Below are positions 46,888-56,322 of a stretch of DNA of 64,000 bases, one piece after another (the first letter of the stretch is position 1; each line of letters begins with the position of its first letter). Source of the stretch: Fontivita pretiosa (GTDB taxonomy: Bacteria; Planctomycetota; Phycisphaerae; Tepidisphaerales; Tepidisphaeraceae); assembly GCF_050410795.1 (NCBI RefSeq), contig NZ_CP191258.1, positions 248,001 through 312,000 of the forward strand, read 5' to 3'. The notes beneath the pieces are model-generated. The model searched no databases, had not been told where the DNA came from, and worked only from the letters and a program-made list of their open reading frames with translations. The position numbers were made by a program, and so were the translations under genes.

Positions 46888-49296
46888 TCAAAGCCTGATC
46901 GATGCACCCTGTTGGGCGCGATGCTCGCGACCGTTGATCACAATCTTTTCCAATCCCTTCACTGGCGGCGCATGCAGCAGCACCGCCTGCGGCGCGCGGC
47001 GGAATGACGGCGCGTACTGCACCTGAAGCGTCCTGCCGCCGTCGGCGAGCTGCCACTTCAGCGTCACCGGGCCGAACTCGGTCGGCATGTTCTCGAATCG
47101 CGTCTGTTCGGTGGCACTGCACCACGCCAGCGGCACCAGGCGCAACAGATGCAGTGTGCCGGGTTCGACTTCATCATCGACGACCGCCAGCCGCGCCAGC
47201 TCCACCGCCAGCGTGGCCGAGAAGACGTTTTCCGTGATCCCGCCGATGGTTTCGCAGGAAACGAAGGTCTGTCGCGAGATCGCGCCCGTGAACAGGCTGT
47301 ACATGCACTCCAGGTACCGCTGCCGATCACCAAGCTGATGACTGTGAAATGCGTTCCAACTGGCGCACGGCAGGCCGCTGGAGACTTCGTGAACCAGGCG
47401 CGGCTTGACATTCCAGTCCAGCTCGCCGATGACCGCCTCGCGTGTGTGGGGTCCCTGGCGGAAGAACTCCACCGCGTCGCGCATGAGCGGATCATCCGCC
47501 CGCAGCACGCCCGCCCACACCAGCATCATCGGCCCGGTATCGAGGTAGAAGGGATGCTCGTGTCCCAGGCCATCGGCGTCGTCGGTGCTGAGGGTCATGG
47601 GAACGATGGATCGCGCCCGGCCGGAGGCGTCGGTCCAGCGCGGCTGCCGCGCCGCCTTGGCACGCAGGGCTGCGATGATCGCCTGGCGATACTCGTCGCA
47701 CTCGCGCTCGAATTCCTCGGCGCGCGGATGTTGCAGAACGCGAAGCAGGCGAGCCGCCGTCGCCAGCGCCTTGTAATTCCATCCGTCGCTCCAGACCGCC
47801 TGCATCGGGCGTGAAATGTCGGTCGCCTCGGCCGGGGGCAGCACGCCCGGCGCGCCCGGAGCGGCGCGCGGCAGGCGTCGCGCTTGTTTGATGAAGTCGC
47901 AGGCTTTGAGGATTGGATCCTGCCAGCGCCGGATGAACTGCTGGTCTGCCGTGAGCAGCGCATGCCGCGCCGCCGTGTGCAGAACCGCACCGTGGTCCGT
48001 CATCCAGTGATTGCCCGAATCCAGCACATCCGGAGTTCCAAAGTGCCCGGGATGCGGCTGGAACTCCGGTCCGGGCGGGCGCCGCCGGCCCTGCTCCTGC
48101 CGGTAAATCTCCAGATACCTGTCCACATCGTCGTGCCAGCCGAGCGGATCCAGCAGCATCTGCTTGGTCATGCACGTGGGCGTGACCCACAGGTAGCTAT
48201 AGTGCATCGCTCCGGTGAGCAGCGAGCGCTGACGCGTTTGGGGGACCGTCGTGCTGATCATCCGCGCCAGGCGAACGCTGTGCTGGATCGCCGCGTTGAT
48301 CAGCGGCTCGGGCGTGTGCACCAGCGCAGCCGTCGCCGGACGCGCAGACCAGAATGCCTCAGTCTGTTGCAGCGCGCCGTCGTAACCAATCGCCAGTTCA
48401 TCGGCGATGGCGGCGCGGTCGGAGGGCACCATCGGCACAAGCAGGTCCACCTGCGCCCCGGCCGTCGCGGGCAGGATGATCTGAAGGAAATGATCTCGCT
48501 GCTTGTCGCTCGGCGGCAGATGTCTGATCGACCGGGCATCGCCGCCCGGCAGCACCACCAGACGCACCTTGCGATCATCCTCCACAAGGAAGGCTCCGGG
48601 GCGATGCTCCTGCCCGCCGGGGTCCAGGCGCAGTCGTCCGGGATACGTGGACAGGGCCGGCATGACGCGACAGGTCTGGTCGCGCGACATGTCGAATCGC
48701 ATGTGCGGCGAGGCGACTTTGACGAACACGTTGCACTCATCGGCCGTCGCTTGCGCCGCGCGCTCGACGACCTCCAGGCGGATCCAGGCAAACACCGGCT
48801 CTTCGCCCGTGCGCGCTTCTGCGCCGCCGGACATATGCGCGAACGCGGATTGGCGCAGCGTGATCCCCGCCGGCGTGCCGGTGTCATGGCGCCAGCGCGT
48901 CCACAGCACTGGCGCGGCACACTCATGCCATCCCTGATCTCCGACGCGATTCCCGTTGGGCAGTGCAAGCTGATGCTGCTCGGTCGGCTGGCGAGGCAAA
49001 GTGCCGTCAGGCGAAGGGTAGAAGCCAAGCTGCACGCCTTCGAGCGGCTGGCCCGTATCCCACGGATGTCGCAGCAGCTTCTGTGGCTGCGGCAGCCCGA
49101 TGATCGTGCCGTCGTACACGACGCAGAAGCGATGGGGATGATCCCGCCAGGCGATTGGCGTGACGACGTTGCGCAGCTCGGCCCACCACGTGCTGGCGAG
49201 GGCGACGCTCGGCTCCTCGGCGGCCTGAGCCATCGCGTGGGAAATCGTCCACAGCACGAGCAGCACGGCCAGGATCAACCACCAACAGGTTCGCAC
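46888..49296 (-). CDS. Secreted (alpha/alpha)6-barrel-like enzyme, paralogue 2 of 3
   Basis: 802 residues from a GTG at 49296, chosen because AGGAGGAG lies six nt upstream and the signal peptide (WWLILAVLLVLWTISHAMAQ) follows directly. An earlier in-frame GTG at 49314 has no such site. The layout equals paralogues 1 and 3: MTDHGAVLHTAARHALLTAD, SDGWNYKALA, HPFYLDTGPMMLVWAG, LPCASWNAFHSHQL (here Cys-Ala replaces Cys-Tyr) and SCETIGGIT. The C-terminal 75 codons are almost identical in DNA to paralogue 3. The family is unassigned. Confidence 0.75.
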   Translation of the reverse strand: MRTCWWLILAVLLVLWTISHAMAQAAEEPSVALASTWWAELRNVVTPIAWRDHPHRFCVVYDGTIIGLPQPQKLLRHPWDTGQPLEGVQLGFYPSPDGTLPRQPTEQHQLALPNGNRVGDQGWHECAAPVLWTRWRHDTGTPAGITLRQSAFAHMSGGAEARTGEEPVFAWIRLEVVERAAQATADECNVFVKVASPHMRFDMSRDQTCRVMPALSTYPGRLRLDPGGQEHRPGAFLVEDDRKVRLVVLPGGDARSIRHLPPSDKQRDHFLQIILPATAGAQVDLLVPMVPSDRAAIADELAIGYDGALQQTEAFWSARPATAALVHTPEPLINAAIQHSVRLARMISTTVPQTRQRSLLTGAMHYSYLWVTPTCMTKQMLLDPLGWHDDVDRYLEIYRQEQGRRRPPGPEFQPHPGHFGTPDVLDSGNHWMTDHGAVLHTAARHALLTADQQFIRRWQDPILKACDFIKQARRLPRAAPGAPGVLPPAEATDISRPMQAVWSDGWNYKALATAARLLRVLQHPRAEEFERECDEYRQAIIAALRAKAARQPRWTDASGRARSIVPMTLSTDDADGLGHEHPFYLDTGPMMLVWAGVLRADDPLMRDAVEFFRQGPHTREAVIGELDWNVKPRLVHEVSSGLPCASWNAFHSHQLGDRQRYLECMYSLFTGAISRQTFVSCETIGGITENVFSATLAVELARLAVVDDEVEPGTLHLLRLVPLAWCSATEQTRFENMPTEFGPVTLKWQLADGGRTLQVQYAPSFRRAPQAVLLHAPPVKGLEKIVINGREHRAQQGASIRL
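46971..47194. repeat. Copy A of a 224-bp near-identical tract
   Basis: The tract matches 49419-49642 base for base except one difference (CGCAACAGATG here, CGCATCAGATG there). The sequence outside both ends diverges at once. It covers codons near the C-termini of paralogues 2 and 3, in the same frame. A conversion tract or recent partial duplication is the simplest reading. Confidence 0.9.
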
Positions 49297-49326
49297 GAGA
49301 ATCTCCTCCTGCACATCGCGCGGATG

Positions 49327-51720
49327 TCAAATCGGATCGAGCTTCACCGGAATGTTCGGATCCGCCTGATGCTCGCGACCGTTCACGACGATCTTCTCCA
49401 GCCCCGGCACCGGTGGAGCATGCAGCAGCACCGCCTGCGGCGCGCGGCGGAATGACGGCGCGTACTGCACCTGAAGCGTCCTGCCGCCGTCGGCGAGCTG
49501 CCACTTCAGCGTCACCGGGCCGAACTCGGTCGGCATGTTCTCGAATCGCGTCTGTTCGGTGGCACTGCACCACGCCAGCGGCACCAGGCGCATCAGATGC
49601 AGTGTGCCGGGTTCGACTTCATCATCGACGACCGCCAGCCGCACAAGATTGATGCCCAGGGGGGCGGCGAAGACGTTCTCGGTGATGCCGCCGCGCGTTT
49701 CGCACGAGATGTATGTCTGGGTTGACATGGCCCCAAGGAAGATGCTGTACATGCCCTCGAGAAAACGCTGCCGGTCAGCGAGCTGGTGGCTGTGGAAGAC
49801 GTTCCAGCTATAGCATGGCTCGGCGTTTGACATCTCATGCACGAGCATCGCGGCGTTCTTCCAATCAAAACGCTCGTCCCGCTTTTCGCCGCGTGTGTGC
49901 GGACCCTGGCGGAAGAACTCAACGGCGTCGATCATGAGCGGATCATCGGCCGGCAGGACGCCCGCCCAGACGCCGAACATCGGGCCGGTGTCCAGGTAGA
50001 ACGGATGCTGCGCGCTGTAGCCGTCAGTGTCTTCATCGCTGACGGTCATCGGCACCAGCGTGCGATCCTTTCCCGAGGCATCCTTCCACGTGGGCATCCG
50101 CGCGGCCTTGGCGCGGAAGGCCCTGACGATCGCCTGGCGGTAGTCTTCCGCTTCACGCTGCATTTCCGAGGCCAGGGGATGGTTGATCCGCTGGAACAGC
50201 CGCGCCGTCGCCGACAGGCCCTTATAGTTCCACGCGTCGCTCCAGAACGACTGGATCGGCCGAGAGATGTCCGAAGCCGACGCCGTCGGCATGACCCCCT
50301 GCGCCTGCGGCGGCTGGCGCGGCAGGCGGCGGGAATCGCGGATGAACTCATAGCCCCTGATCAGCGCCGGCGTCCACTTCTCGATGAACGCCAGGTCGTC
50401 CGTGAGCATCGCATGTCTTGCGGCGGTAAGCATCACCGCGCCGTGATCGGTGAGCCACTGGTTGCCCGAGTCGATCGGTGCCGGCACCCCAAAGTACCCC
50501 GGATGTTGCGGGTAATTGGGTCCCGGCGCTTTCACTTTGCCCTGTTCCTCACGGTGGATCTCCAGGTACTTGTCCACGTCCTGGTGCCACCCGAGCGGGT
50601 CCAGCAACATGTGGCTGGTCATGCTGGTGGGCGTGATCCAGAGCATGGAATAGACCATCGACCCCGAGAGCAGCGTCTTCTGGCGGGTTTGGGGAATCGT
50701 CAGCGAGATCATTCGCGACAGCTTGAGGTTGTGTTTGATGGCGGCGTTGATCAGCGGCTCGGGCGTGTGGATTTGCGCGGCGGTTGCGGGGCGCGGCGAC
50801 CAGAAGGCATTGGCCTGTTGGAGGGCGCCTTCCCATCGCAGCCTCGCCTCCGCCACGAAGTCTTCGCGTGGCTGCCGCAGCATGGGAACCAGAAGATCGA
50901 CATGCCTGCCCGCTGTAGCGGGCATCGTGACGCAGATGAACTGATCGTTGGATCCCTGGGCAGGCGGGATGAACCGCGCCCTGTCCGCACCGTTGAGCAC
51001 TCCCATGCGAACCTTACCGTCCGGCTCGATGATCAGCAGCGCACCAGAGGCATCCGGCTCGGGGTGCAGCTTGCGTGGGTACAGCGATTGCTCGGACTGC
51101 ACCCGGAAGTTGTTGGCTTCAATCATGTCGAACTTGATGTGCGGCGAATTGATACGAACGAAGAAGCTGACCTGCTCGGCCCTGGCCGTTGCCTCACGCG
51201 CGGTGACTTGCAGTCGGATCCAGCAGTACATCGGCTCCAGACCTGTGAGCGAGTCTCCGCCGCCGGATTTGTGCGCGAAAACGAAGCTTCGCAGCTCCAG
51301 TCCTGCCAGGGGGCTGGTCGGTTCCTGCGGTTTCCATCGTGTCCAGAGCACGGGGGCGGGGTCATCGGTCCATCCCTGGTCGCCGACACGCCTGCCGCCA
51401 AACATCGCGATCGATTCCTGCGTCGAGGGCGGGGCACGGTCCGGCTCCGCCGATGGCCAGAACCCAAGCTGCACGCCCGCCAGCGGATCACTGGCGTCGC
51501 TGTCCGGCTGCGAGGGCTTGGACGGCGGGCGCGCGATGATCGTGCCGTCATAAACAACGTTGAACCGATGCATGTGATCGCGCCAGCCAACGGGCGTGAT
51601 GACATTGGTCAGTTCCGGCCACCAGGTCCGGGCGAGGTTGACATTGGGTTCCTCGGCCTGTGACCAGGCCCCCAGAATCGACAGCAGGACGGAGACGATT
51701 GAGACAGTTGTTCTTCGCAT
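49327..51720 (-). CDS. Secreted (alpha/alpha)6-barrel-like enzyme, paralogue 3 of 3
   Basis: 797 residues; signal peptide TTVSIVSVLLSILGAWSQA. Same domain order and motifs as its two downstream neighbours: LTDHGAVMLTAARHAMLTDD, SDAWNYKGLS, HPFYLDTGPMFGVWAG, EPCYSWNVFHSHQLA, SCETRGGITENV. The opening of the mature protein (EPNVNLARTWWPELTNVITP) recurs in all three. The start at 51720 is 10 nt after the stop of the symporter gene, and no clear ribosome site is present, so coupling is likely. The family is unassigned; a glycan-cleaving role is inferred from neighbours. Confidence 0.75.
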   Translation of the reverse strand: MRRTTVSIVSVLLSILGAWSQAEEPNVNLARTWWPELTNVITPVGWRDHMHRFNVVYDGTIIARPPSKPSQPDSDASDPLAGVQLGFWPSAEPDRAPPSTQESIAMFGGRRVGDQGWTDDPAPVLWTRWKPQEPTSPLAGLELRSFVFAHKSGGGDSLTGLEPMYCWIRLQVTAREATARAEQVSFFVRINSPHIKFDMIEANNFRVQSEQSLYPRKLHPEPDASGALLIIEPDGKVRMGVLNGADRARFIPPAQGSNDQFICVTMPATAGRHVDLLVPMLRQPREDFVAEARLRWEGALQQANAFWSPRPATAAQIHTPEPLINAAIKHNLKLSRMISLTIPQTRQKTLLSGSMVYSMLWITPTSMTSHMLLDPLGWHQDVDKYLEIHREEQGKVKAPGPNYPQHPGYFGVPAPIDSGNQWLTDHGAVMLTAARHAMLTDDLAFIEKWTPALIRGYEFIRDSRRLPRQPPQAQGVMPTASASDISRPIQSFWSDAWNYKGLSATARLFQRINHPLASEMQREAEDYRQAIVRAFRAKAARMPTWKDASGKDRTLVPMTVSDEDTDGYSAQHPFYLDTGPMFGVWAGVLPADDPLMIDAVEFFRQGPHTRGEKRDERFDWKNAAMLVHEMSNAEPCYSWNVFHSHQLADRQRFLEGMYSIFLGAMSTQTYISCETRGGITENVFAAPLGINLVRLAVVDDEVEPGTLHLMRLVPLAWCSATEQTRFENMPTEFGPVTLKWQLADGGRTLQVQYAPSFRRAPQAVLLHAPPVPGLEKIVVNGREHQADPNIPVKLDPI
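49419..49642. repeat. Copy B of the 224-bp near-identical tract
   Basis: Partner of 46971-47194 at an offset of 2448 bp, a multiple of three. One mismatch in 224 bp, against clear divergence in the rest of the two genes. Confidence 0.9.
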
Positions 51721-51730
51721 ATTGTTTCGG

Positions 51731-53341
51731 TTACCAGAACCACGCATAGATGCCGATCCAGATCGCCGCGTATGTGCCGCCCCACAGCCACAGGCTCTGA
51801 TACCACGCACGGCCGGTGGTACCTGACGACAGTTGCCACAGCAGCGCCGGACGCCAGAGGAATGGTCGCCAGCGATGCTCCGGTGGAGGCGGACTGAGCA
51901 GCGAAGCCGCCACCACCAGCGCCATGGTCAGCACCTGGGCGATGAACGCGATGTAGAGCCAGTGAAGATCTGTCCAGAGGCGAGGCAGCCACACGCCGAG
52001 AGCGATCTGGATAACCAGCCCGCCGATGATCCCCACCACTGCCGCCGCGTAGGTCGTGCGTTTCCAGAAGATTCCCAGGAGCATGACGGAGATGAACGGG
52101 GTGGCCAGATACGTCACGGCTGTCTGGAAGTACCGGAAGATGCCTCCGAATTTGGGCACCAGCGGCGCCAGGGCCGCAGCCAGGACCAGCGCCGCCAGGG
52201 AGGCGATTCGCCCGACGACGACGGTTTGGCGGTCGGTAGCGTGCGGGGCAATCAGCTTGCGATACACTTCCAGGGAAAACAGGGTAGCGGTGGAATTGGA
52301 CAGCGCGCTGAGGGTGGACATGACCGCCGCAACGAAACCTGCCAGCACGATGCCGCGCAGCCCCCATTCCGGAGAGAGCGTGCGCAGCACGAAGGGAAAG
52401 GCCAGGTCCGGATTGTCCAGTGGCTGGCTGCGACCCATCACATGAATCCAGTGATAGACGACGAACCCCAGGAAGCAGGTGACCAGTGGTCGCAGCAGGT
52501 TGATGAATCCGGCAAAGATGATGCCCATCATGCCGTCCCAGGTCGATCGCGCCCCCAGGACTCGCTGCACCATCACCTGGTTGCCGGCCTGATAGAACAG
52601 GAACACGCCCAGCGAAGCGGCCACAAGCCCCAGGAAAGGCGCGTCCGCATCGTTAGGCGGTTGGTAAAGCCTGAAACGATCGGGTCTGGCCTCCACCATC
52701 GCCTGCCACCCCCCGGGAACGTGCGACAGCGCGTAGAAGAACAGCACCAGCCCGCCACCAACCAGCATCAGACACTGCACCGCATCGGTCCACATGACCG
52801 ACACCAGCCCGCCTTTGACGGTGTAGGCGGCGACAAGAGCCAGCATCATCCACAGCACGATCTGCTGCCCCCAGGGCGCCAGGTCCTCTGGCCAGTGGAT
52901 CAATTGCGAGATCGCAAGGCTGCCCCCATACAGTACCGGCACCAGGAAAACGACAACGTACGCGCCGAGCATGACCCAGCTATACAGGTCACGGCACAGT
53001 GGGCCGAAGCGCCGGTCCAGCAGGTCCGCCACCGTCGTCACACGATTGTGCAGGTACAGCGGAATGAACAGGACAATCAGCAGCAGGTACGTCGGCAGGG
53101 TCCACCACTCCCAGTTGGCGATGAGCATTCCCTTGGAGTAGGCGGCGCCGACGGTGCCGACGATCTGCTCGCTGGAGACGCTGGTTGAAACGAACGCACT
53201 GCCGATGATCCACCAGGGCATTTTCCCCGAGGCCAGGAAGTAGCCTTCGGCCGTTTCGCTGCGACGTCGCGCCGCCCACAATCCGATCACCAGCACGATC
53301 AACAGCGATGCGGCGACGATGAGCAAATCGAGGCGGTTCAT
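51731..53341 (-). CDS. Sodium:solute symporter (SSS family)
   Basis: 536 residues with about 13-14 helices. Typical SSS beginnings are present: LLIVAASLLIVLVIGLWAAR, RSETAEGYFLASGKMPWW (the YFLAG-like motif) and GSAFVSTSVSSEQIVGTVGA. The central VPVLYGGSLAISQL and the NSTATLFSLEVY motif in helix 8 (sodium site region) follow. SSS carriers in similar loci import sugars or uronates with Na+. Here it sits between a GH-like enzyme and three putative glycosidases, so it probably imports their product. No strong ribosome site; the preceding gene ends 64 nt upstream. Confidence 0.92.
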   Translation of the reverse strand: MNRLDLLIVAASLLIVLVIGLWAARRRSETAEGYFLASGKMPWWIIGSAFVSTSVSSEQIVGTVGAAYSKGMLIANWEWWTLPTYLLLIVLFIPLYLHNRVTTVADLLDRRFGPLCRDLYSWVMLGAYVVVFLVPVLYGGSLAISQLIHWPEDLAPWGQQIVLWMMLALVAAYTVKGGLVSVMWTDAVQCLMLVGGGLVLFFYALSHVPGGWQAMVEARPDRFRLYQPPNDADAPFLGLVAASLGVFLFYQAGNQVMVQRVLGARSTWDGMMGIIFAGFINLLRPLVTCFLGFVVYHWIHVMGRSQPLDNPDLAFPFVLRTLSPEWGLRGIVLAGFVAAVMSTLSALSNSTATLFSLEVYRKLIAPHATDRQTVVVGRIASLAALVLAAALAPLVPKFGGIFRYFQTAVTYLATPFISVMLLGIFWKRTTYAAAVVGIIGGLVIQIALGVWLPRLWTDLHWLYIAFIAQVLTMALVVAASLLSPPPPEHRWRPFLWRPALLWQLSSGTTGRAWYQSLWLWGGTYAAIWIGIYAWFW

Positions 53342-53405
53342 GTGTGGCTTGCGGCGCGTTGCTCTTGTCTGTGCCTGACCCTCGTGCCCCGCACGGACAG
53401 TCAGG

Positions 53406-56009
53406 TCATTGCCGGTCCGCCGCGGTCAGCACGTATGCCAGCGGCGGGTCCTGTGTCGGCTCAGGTTCTCCGATCCGAATGCTGTTATGCTCCCCGAAAC
53501 GCACGACGCCGGTGATGTCGGCGTAATACAGTGGACAAGTCCATTGCTCGACCCGCTCGAAGCGATGATCCACTCGCGGCACGAGCGGAATCTGCTGATC
53601 ATTGACCGCAAGCGTCGGCTGTGCCGGCGATGTCATCAGCACCGGCTTGTTCGGGCGGTAGATCAGCCAGACCCGATCCGCATATGCCCAGGGCACAATC
53701 TTCCATGTCTCGACGGTGTTCTGCTCGGTGAAGCCGTACGTCTTGAGGTACTCCGCTGGCAACTTGCCCTTGCCGATCCACTTCACCGCCGCGGTCAGGT
53801 TTGACGATCCATCCGGCGAAATCGGATTCAGCAGATCCGGGCGAGTGTCCTGCACCTGATCCAGGCTGAGCAACTCTCTTGGCAGAGTCGGATCCGAGGC
53901 TTGCTCCAGTGCCGCGCGCATATCGGGCATGTGGAAGCCGGTCGTCCATTGGTCCTCTTGCCGCGACCAGTCCGCCAGATCGATCGGGAAGCTGCTGCGG
54001 TTGGTCGGCGGCAGGGTTTTAAGCGCGCCATTCACCTCGAAGATGGCGCAGCTTTCGCCACGAACGCTCGCCTTGAGCGTATCTCCGTCCTTGAACGCCT
54101 GCGCCTGCTCCAGCGAGGGATAGATCTGCCGGATGAGCAATGGTCCATCGTGGCCGGTTTTCAGTTTCAACTCAAAACGGCGAGTGCCCGGTGCGTAGTT
54201 CAGTACATAGATCAGCCCCCGACCGTGGACGATCTTGCTGACGACGCAGTGATCCTGCGTCTCGGCGCAAGCCCGGGCAGGTCGCAGGACATCGGCATTG
54301 TCGCGCATCCAGTCAAAGAATCGCCTGGCGTAAGCGACATCCGCGGCGGGCATCTTCATCTCGATGTGCCCGAAGACCGGTGCTGCTGTGAACGCGCTGG
54401 ATGCCGCGATCGTCTCCCTCCAGCCGAACGTATCGTGAAAGTTAAACCCGATGCCGCAGTAGGCGTGAACGCTGTAGGTGAACTGCTGAGGCTCAGGGTC
54501 GGTGTATCGGCGGGGGTTGCCCCAGTTTGAGTAGTGGGTGAGGAAGTAGTACAGCCCGTCCTCGGGCATGAGGTATTCGTACTTTCTTTGCCAGTTTCGG
54601 CGGCTGTCGCGGAACGCCAGGAACGTCGCCCAGTCCGCCGAAAAGTGCGCGATGTCGAAGCCATGGATGTCATCCGGATGATTCACGCGCACCAGCCGCT
54701 GAAACTGCGGCCCATAGACCGCCATGCCCAGGTGACATTCCGTGTATTGCAGTTTCTCCAGCGCCGCGTGGAAGTAATCCGACGTGTTTCGATGCGCGAC
54801 ATAGGTGTCGGGGCTGCTGTAAAAGTCGAAGGCGGTGGTCTGGAATCCGGCGGCGGCATACGCATTCAGCTCTTCGATCAGCGCTGGTTGCGCCGCCGGG
54901 TCGTCCCACTTCTTCTGCCCGTTGTTCAGCGTTCCCCCGGCGATGCGCAAACGCTTCAGCTCGGCCAGATTCGCCTGTGTGGTCGCATCCGTTTTCGCCA
55001 GCTTGATGAACCCGTCGATTCCCTTGCCCAGTCCTCCGGAGCCGAAGATCACCCCGTCGATCCCCAGCTCCGCCATTCGCTTCAGATACGCCGGCACGAC
55101 CGGATCGTCGATGTCCACGCCCCATTGCCCCCAGCCGGCGTTCCAACTGAACCAGGTTGCGTGCCTGGCCGCTGAGGCCTTTCGCCGCTCAAGAAACCCC
55201 CTGTACCACATCCATCCCGGATATGGCTCGCCAGGCTCGCTGGCGAAAACGCCGAGGTAGAATGGCTCGGCATCGAACACTCCGCCGTTGTGCTTCCAGC
55301 CCATCTGCTGGTTCTGGAAAGTCCCGTCATCACGAACCTGATAGAACCAGTGTCCGACGCCCGCAAAAGTGCCTCCGTCGTCTGCCACGGAAATGATTCT
55401 GGGCCGATCGAACCTGCCCAGCTCCAGCACACGTGGTCGGCCACCATCGATCTCCGCCGAGCCGTAGATCAAACGATCGATCACTGGCTTGGCATCCCCA
55501 CTGTCGATGCTGATCTGCCGCTGGAGCCAGTGTTCATCGGCGTGCAGCGTGTATGTGACGCGGATGCTCAGTCCCTGCTGAAGTTGCTGCTCAAGCACGA
55601 TGCGAGCCAGCCGCTGGTCGCCGTGCGGTTGGGCGTCGGCGACGCTGGTCAATCGGCGGTCGGTCCATTCGAGCTTGCCGGCGCCGGTGATGATGGTTGC
55701 GCCAATGACATCACCGCTGAGCACATACCGCCGTGAGGTCAGGTGATTGACAATGGCCAGGACCGTGCCTTTCGACTCGGAGATCTCGACGGTGAGGAAC
55801 GCGTTGCTGAGTTGGAGTTGATCGCGGTCGCGTCGCGCTTGAGGGGCATGGAGCGGTGCGGGAGGACGGCGCAGCGGCGCTGCCGGCAGCACGTCGGCGT
55901 TGACGGTATCGACAGGCTGCCGCGCCCCCGCCGCGGCCACCTCGCCCGCCTGCATCGCCAGCGCCATCGCCGCCGCCATGATCCACCCGATACGCTTGAA
56001 TCGGTTCAT
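53406..56009 (-). CDS. Secreted TIM-barrel glycoside hydrolase-like protein (alpha-galactosidase-like layout)
   Basis: 867 residues. Signal peptide IGWIMAAAMALAMQAGEVAAA. Residues about 60-300 form a beta-supersandwich (LQLSNAFLTVEISESKGTVL, IRVTYTLHADEHWLQRQISI). The barrel follows: RKASAARHATWFSWNAGWGQ, LKRMAELGIDGVIFGSGGLG, TAFDFYSSPDTYVAHRNTSD, NHPDDIHGFDIAHFSADWAT. This arrangement resembles clan GH-D enzymes, but no exact family is claimed; Asp in FDFYSS and FDIAHF are candidate catalytic residues. The C-terminal part has extra beta domains. It is the first gene of the glycan locus. Confidence 0.65.
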   Translation of the reverse strand: MNRFKRIGWIMAAAMALAMQAGEVAAAGARQPVDTVNADVLPAAPLRRPPAPLHAPQARRDRDQLQLSNAFLTVEISESKGTVLAIVNHLTSRRYVLSGDVIGATIITGAGKLEWTDRRLTSVADAQPHGDQRLARIVLEQQLQQGLSIRVTYTLHADEHWLQRQISIDSGDAKPVIDRLIYGSAEIDGGRPRVLELGRFDRPRIISVADDGGTFAGVGHWFYQVRDDGTFQNQQMGWKHNGGVFDAEPFYLGVFASEPGEPYPGWMWYRGFLERRKASAARHATWFSWNAGWGQWGVDIDDPVVPAYLKRMAELGIDGVIFGSGGLGKGIDGFIKLAKTDATTQANLAELKRLRIAGGTLNNGQKKWDDPAAQPALIEELNAYAAAGFQTTAFDFYSSPDTYVAHRNTSDYFHAALEKLQYTECHLGMAVYGPQFQRLVRVNHPDDIHGFDIAHFSADWATFLAFRDSRRNWQRKYEYLMPEDGLYYFLTHYSNWGNPRRYTDPEPQQFTYSVHAYCGIGFNFHDTFGWRETIAASSAFTAAPVFGHIEMKMPAADVAYARRFFDWMRDNADVLRPARACAETQDHCVVSKIVHGRGLIYVLNYAPGTRRFELKLKTGHDGPLLIRQIYPSLEQAQAFKDGDTLKASVRGESCAIFEVNGALKTLPPTNRSSFPIDLADWSRQEDQWTTGFHMPDMRAALEQASDPTLPRELLSLDQVQDTRPDLLNPISPDGSSNLTAAVKWIGKGKLPAEYLKTYGFTEQNTVETWKIVPWAYADRVWLIYRPNKPVLMTSPAQPTLAVNDQQIPLVPRVDHRFERVEQWTCPLYYADITGVVRFGEHNSIRIGEPEPTQDPPLAYVLTAADRQ

Positions 56010-56322
56010 CGATAAAATCCGGATTCAATCGAGAAAATCACAGGCGTGTGTTCTACCCGATCCCCGGCGTGCTTCGCAAGCCGTGTCCGATCCAACGCCA
56101 ACCAGCCACCGCCGCTGACGCGAAATCTGATCGATCCATTCGCCGACGCCGTGGTCGAATGTCGCCTCGCGCCAGGCCAAATGCTGCTCTTTCATCTTGA
56201 TCGCCCCGCGGTACACTTTCGGCCGGCTTGGACGGAACCGGGCCGCCCCGCGCGTGCTCCTGTTCGGATCAGACCGATCCCAAGCGACACACTCGACAGA
56301 CAAACCAAAGGAATGCCAAGCG
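56010..56322. other. Divergent intergenic region, 313 bp
   Basis: Separates the glycan locus from the phosphomutase gene, so it must carry two promoters. The AT-richer stretch 56010-56045, next to the glycan locus, is the best place for its promoter, but no clear -35/-10 or LacI-type dyad was found. No gene is seen. Confidence 0.4.

Noticed and set aside
49314..49314. GTG start for paralogue 2 at 49314
   Set aside because: The GTG at 49296 has AGGAGGAG at the right distance and leads directly into the signal peptide; the 49314 start would place the ribosome site inside the coding region.
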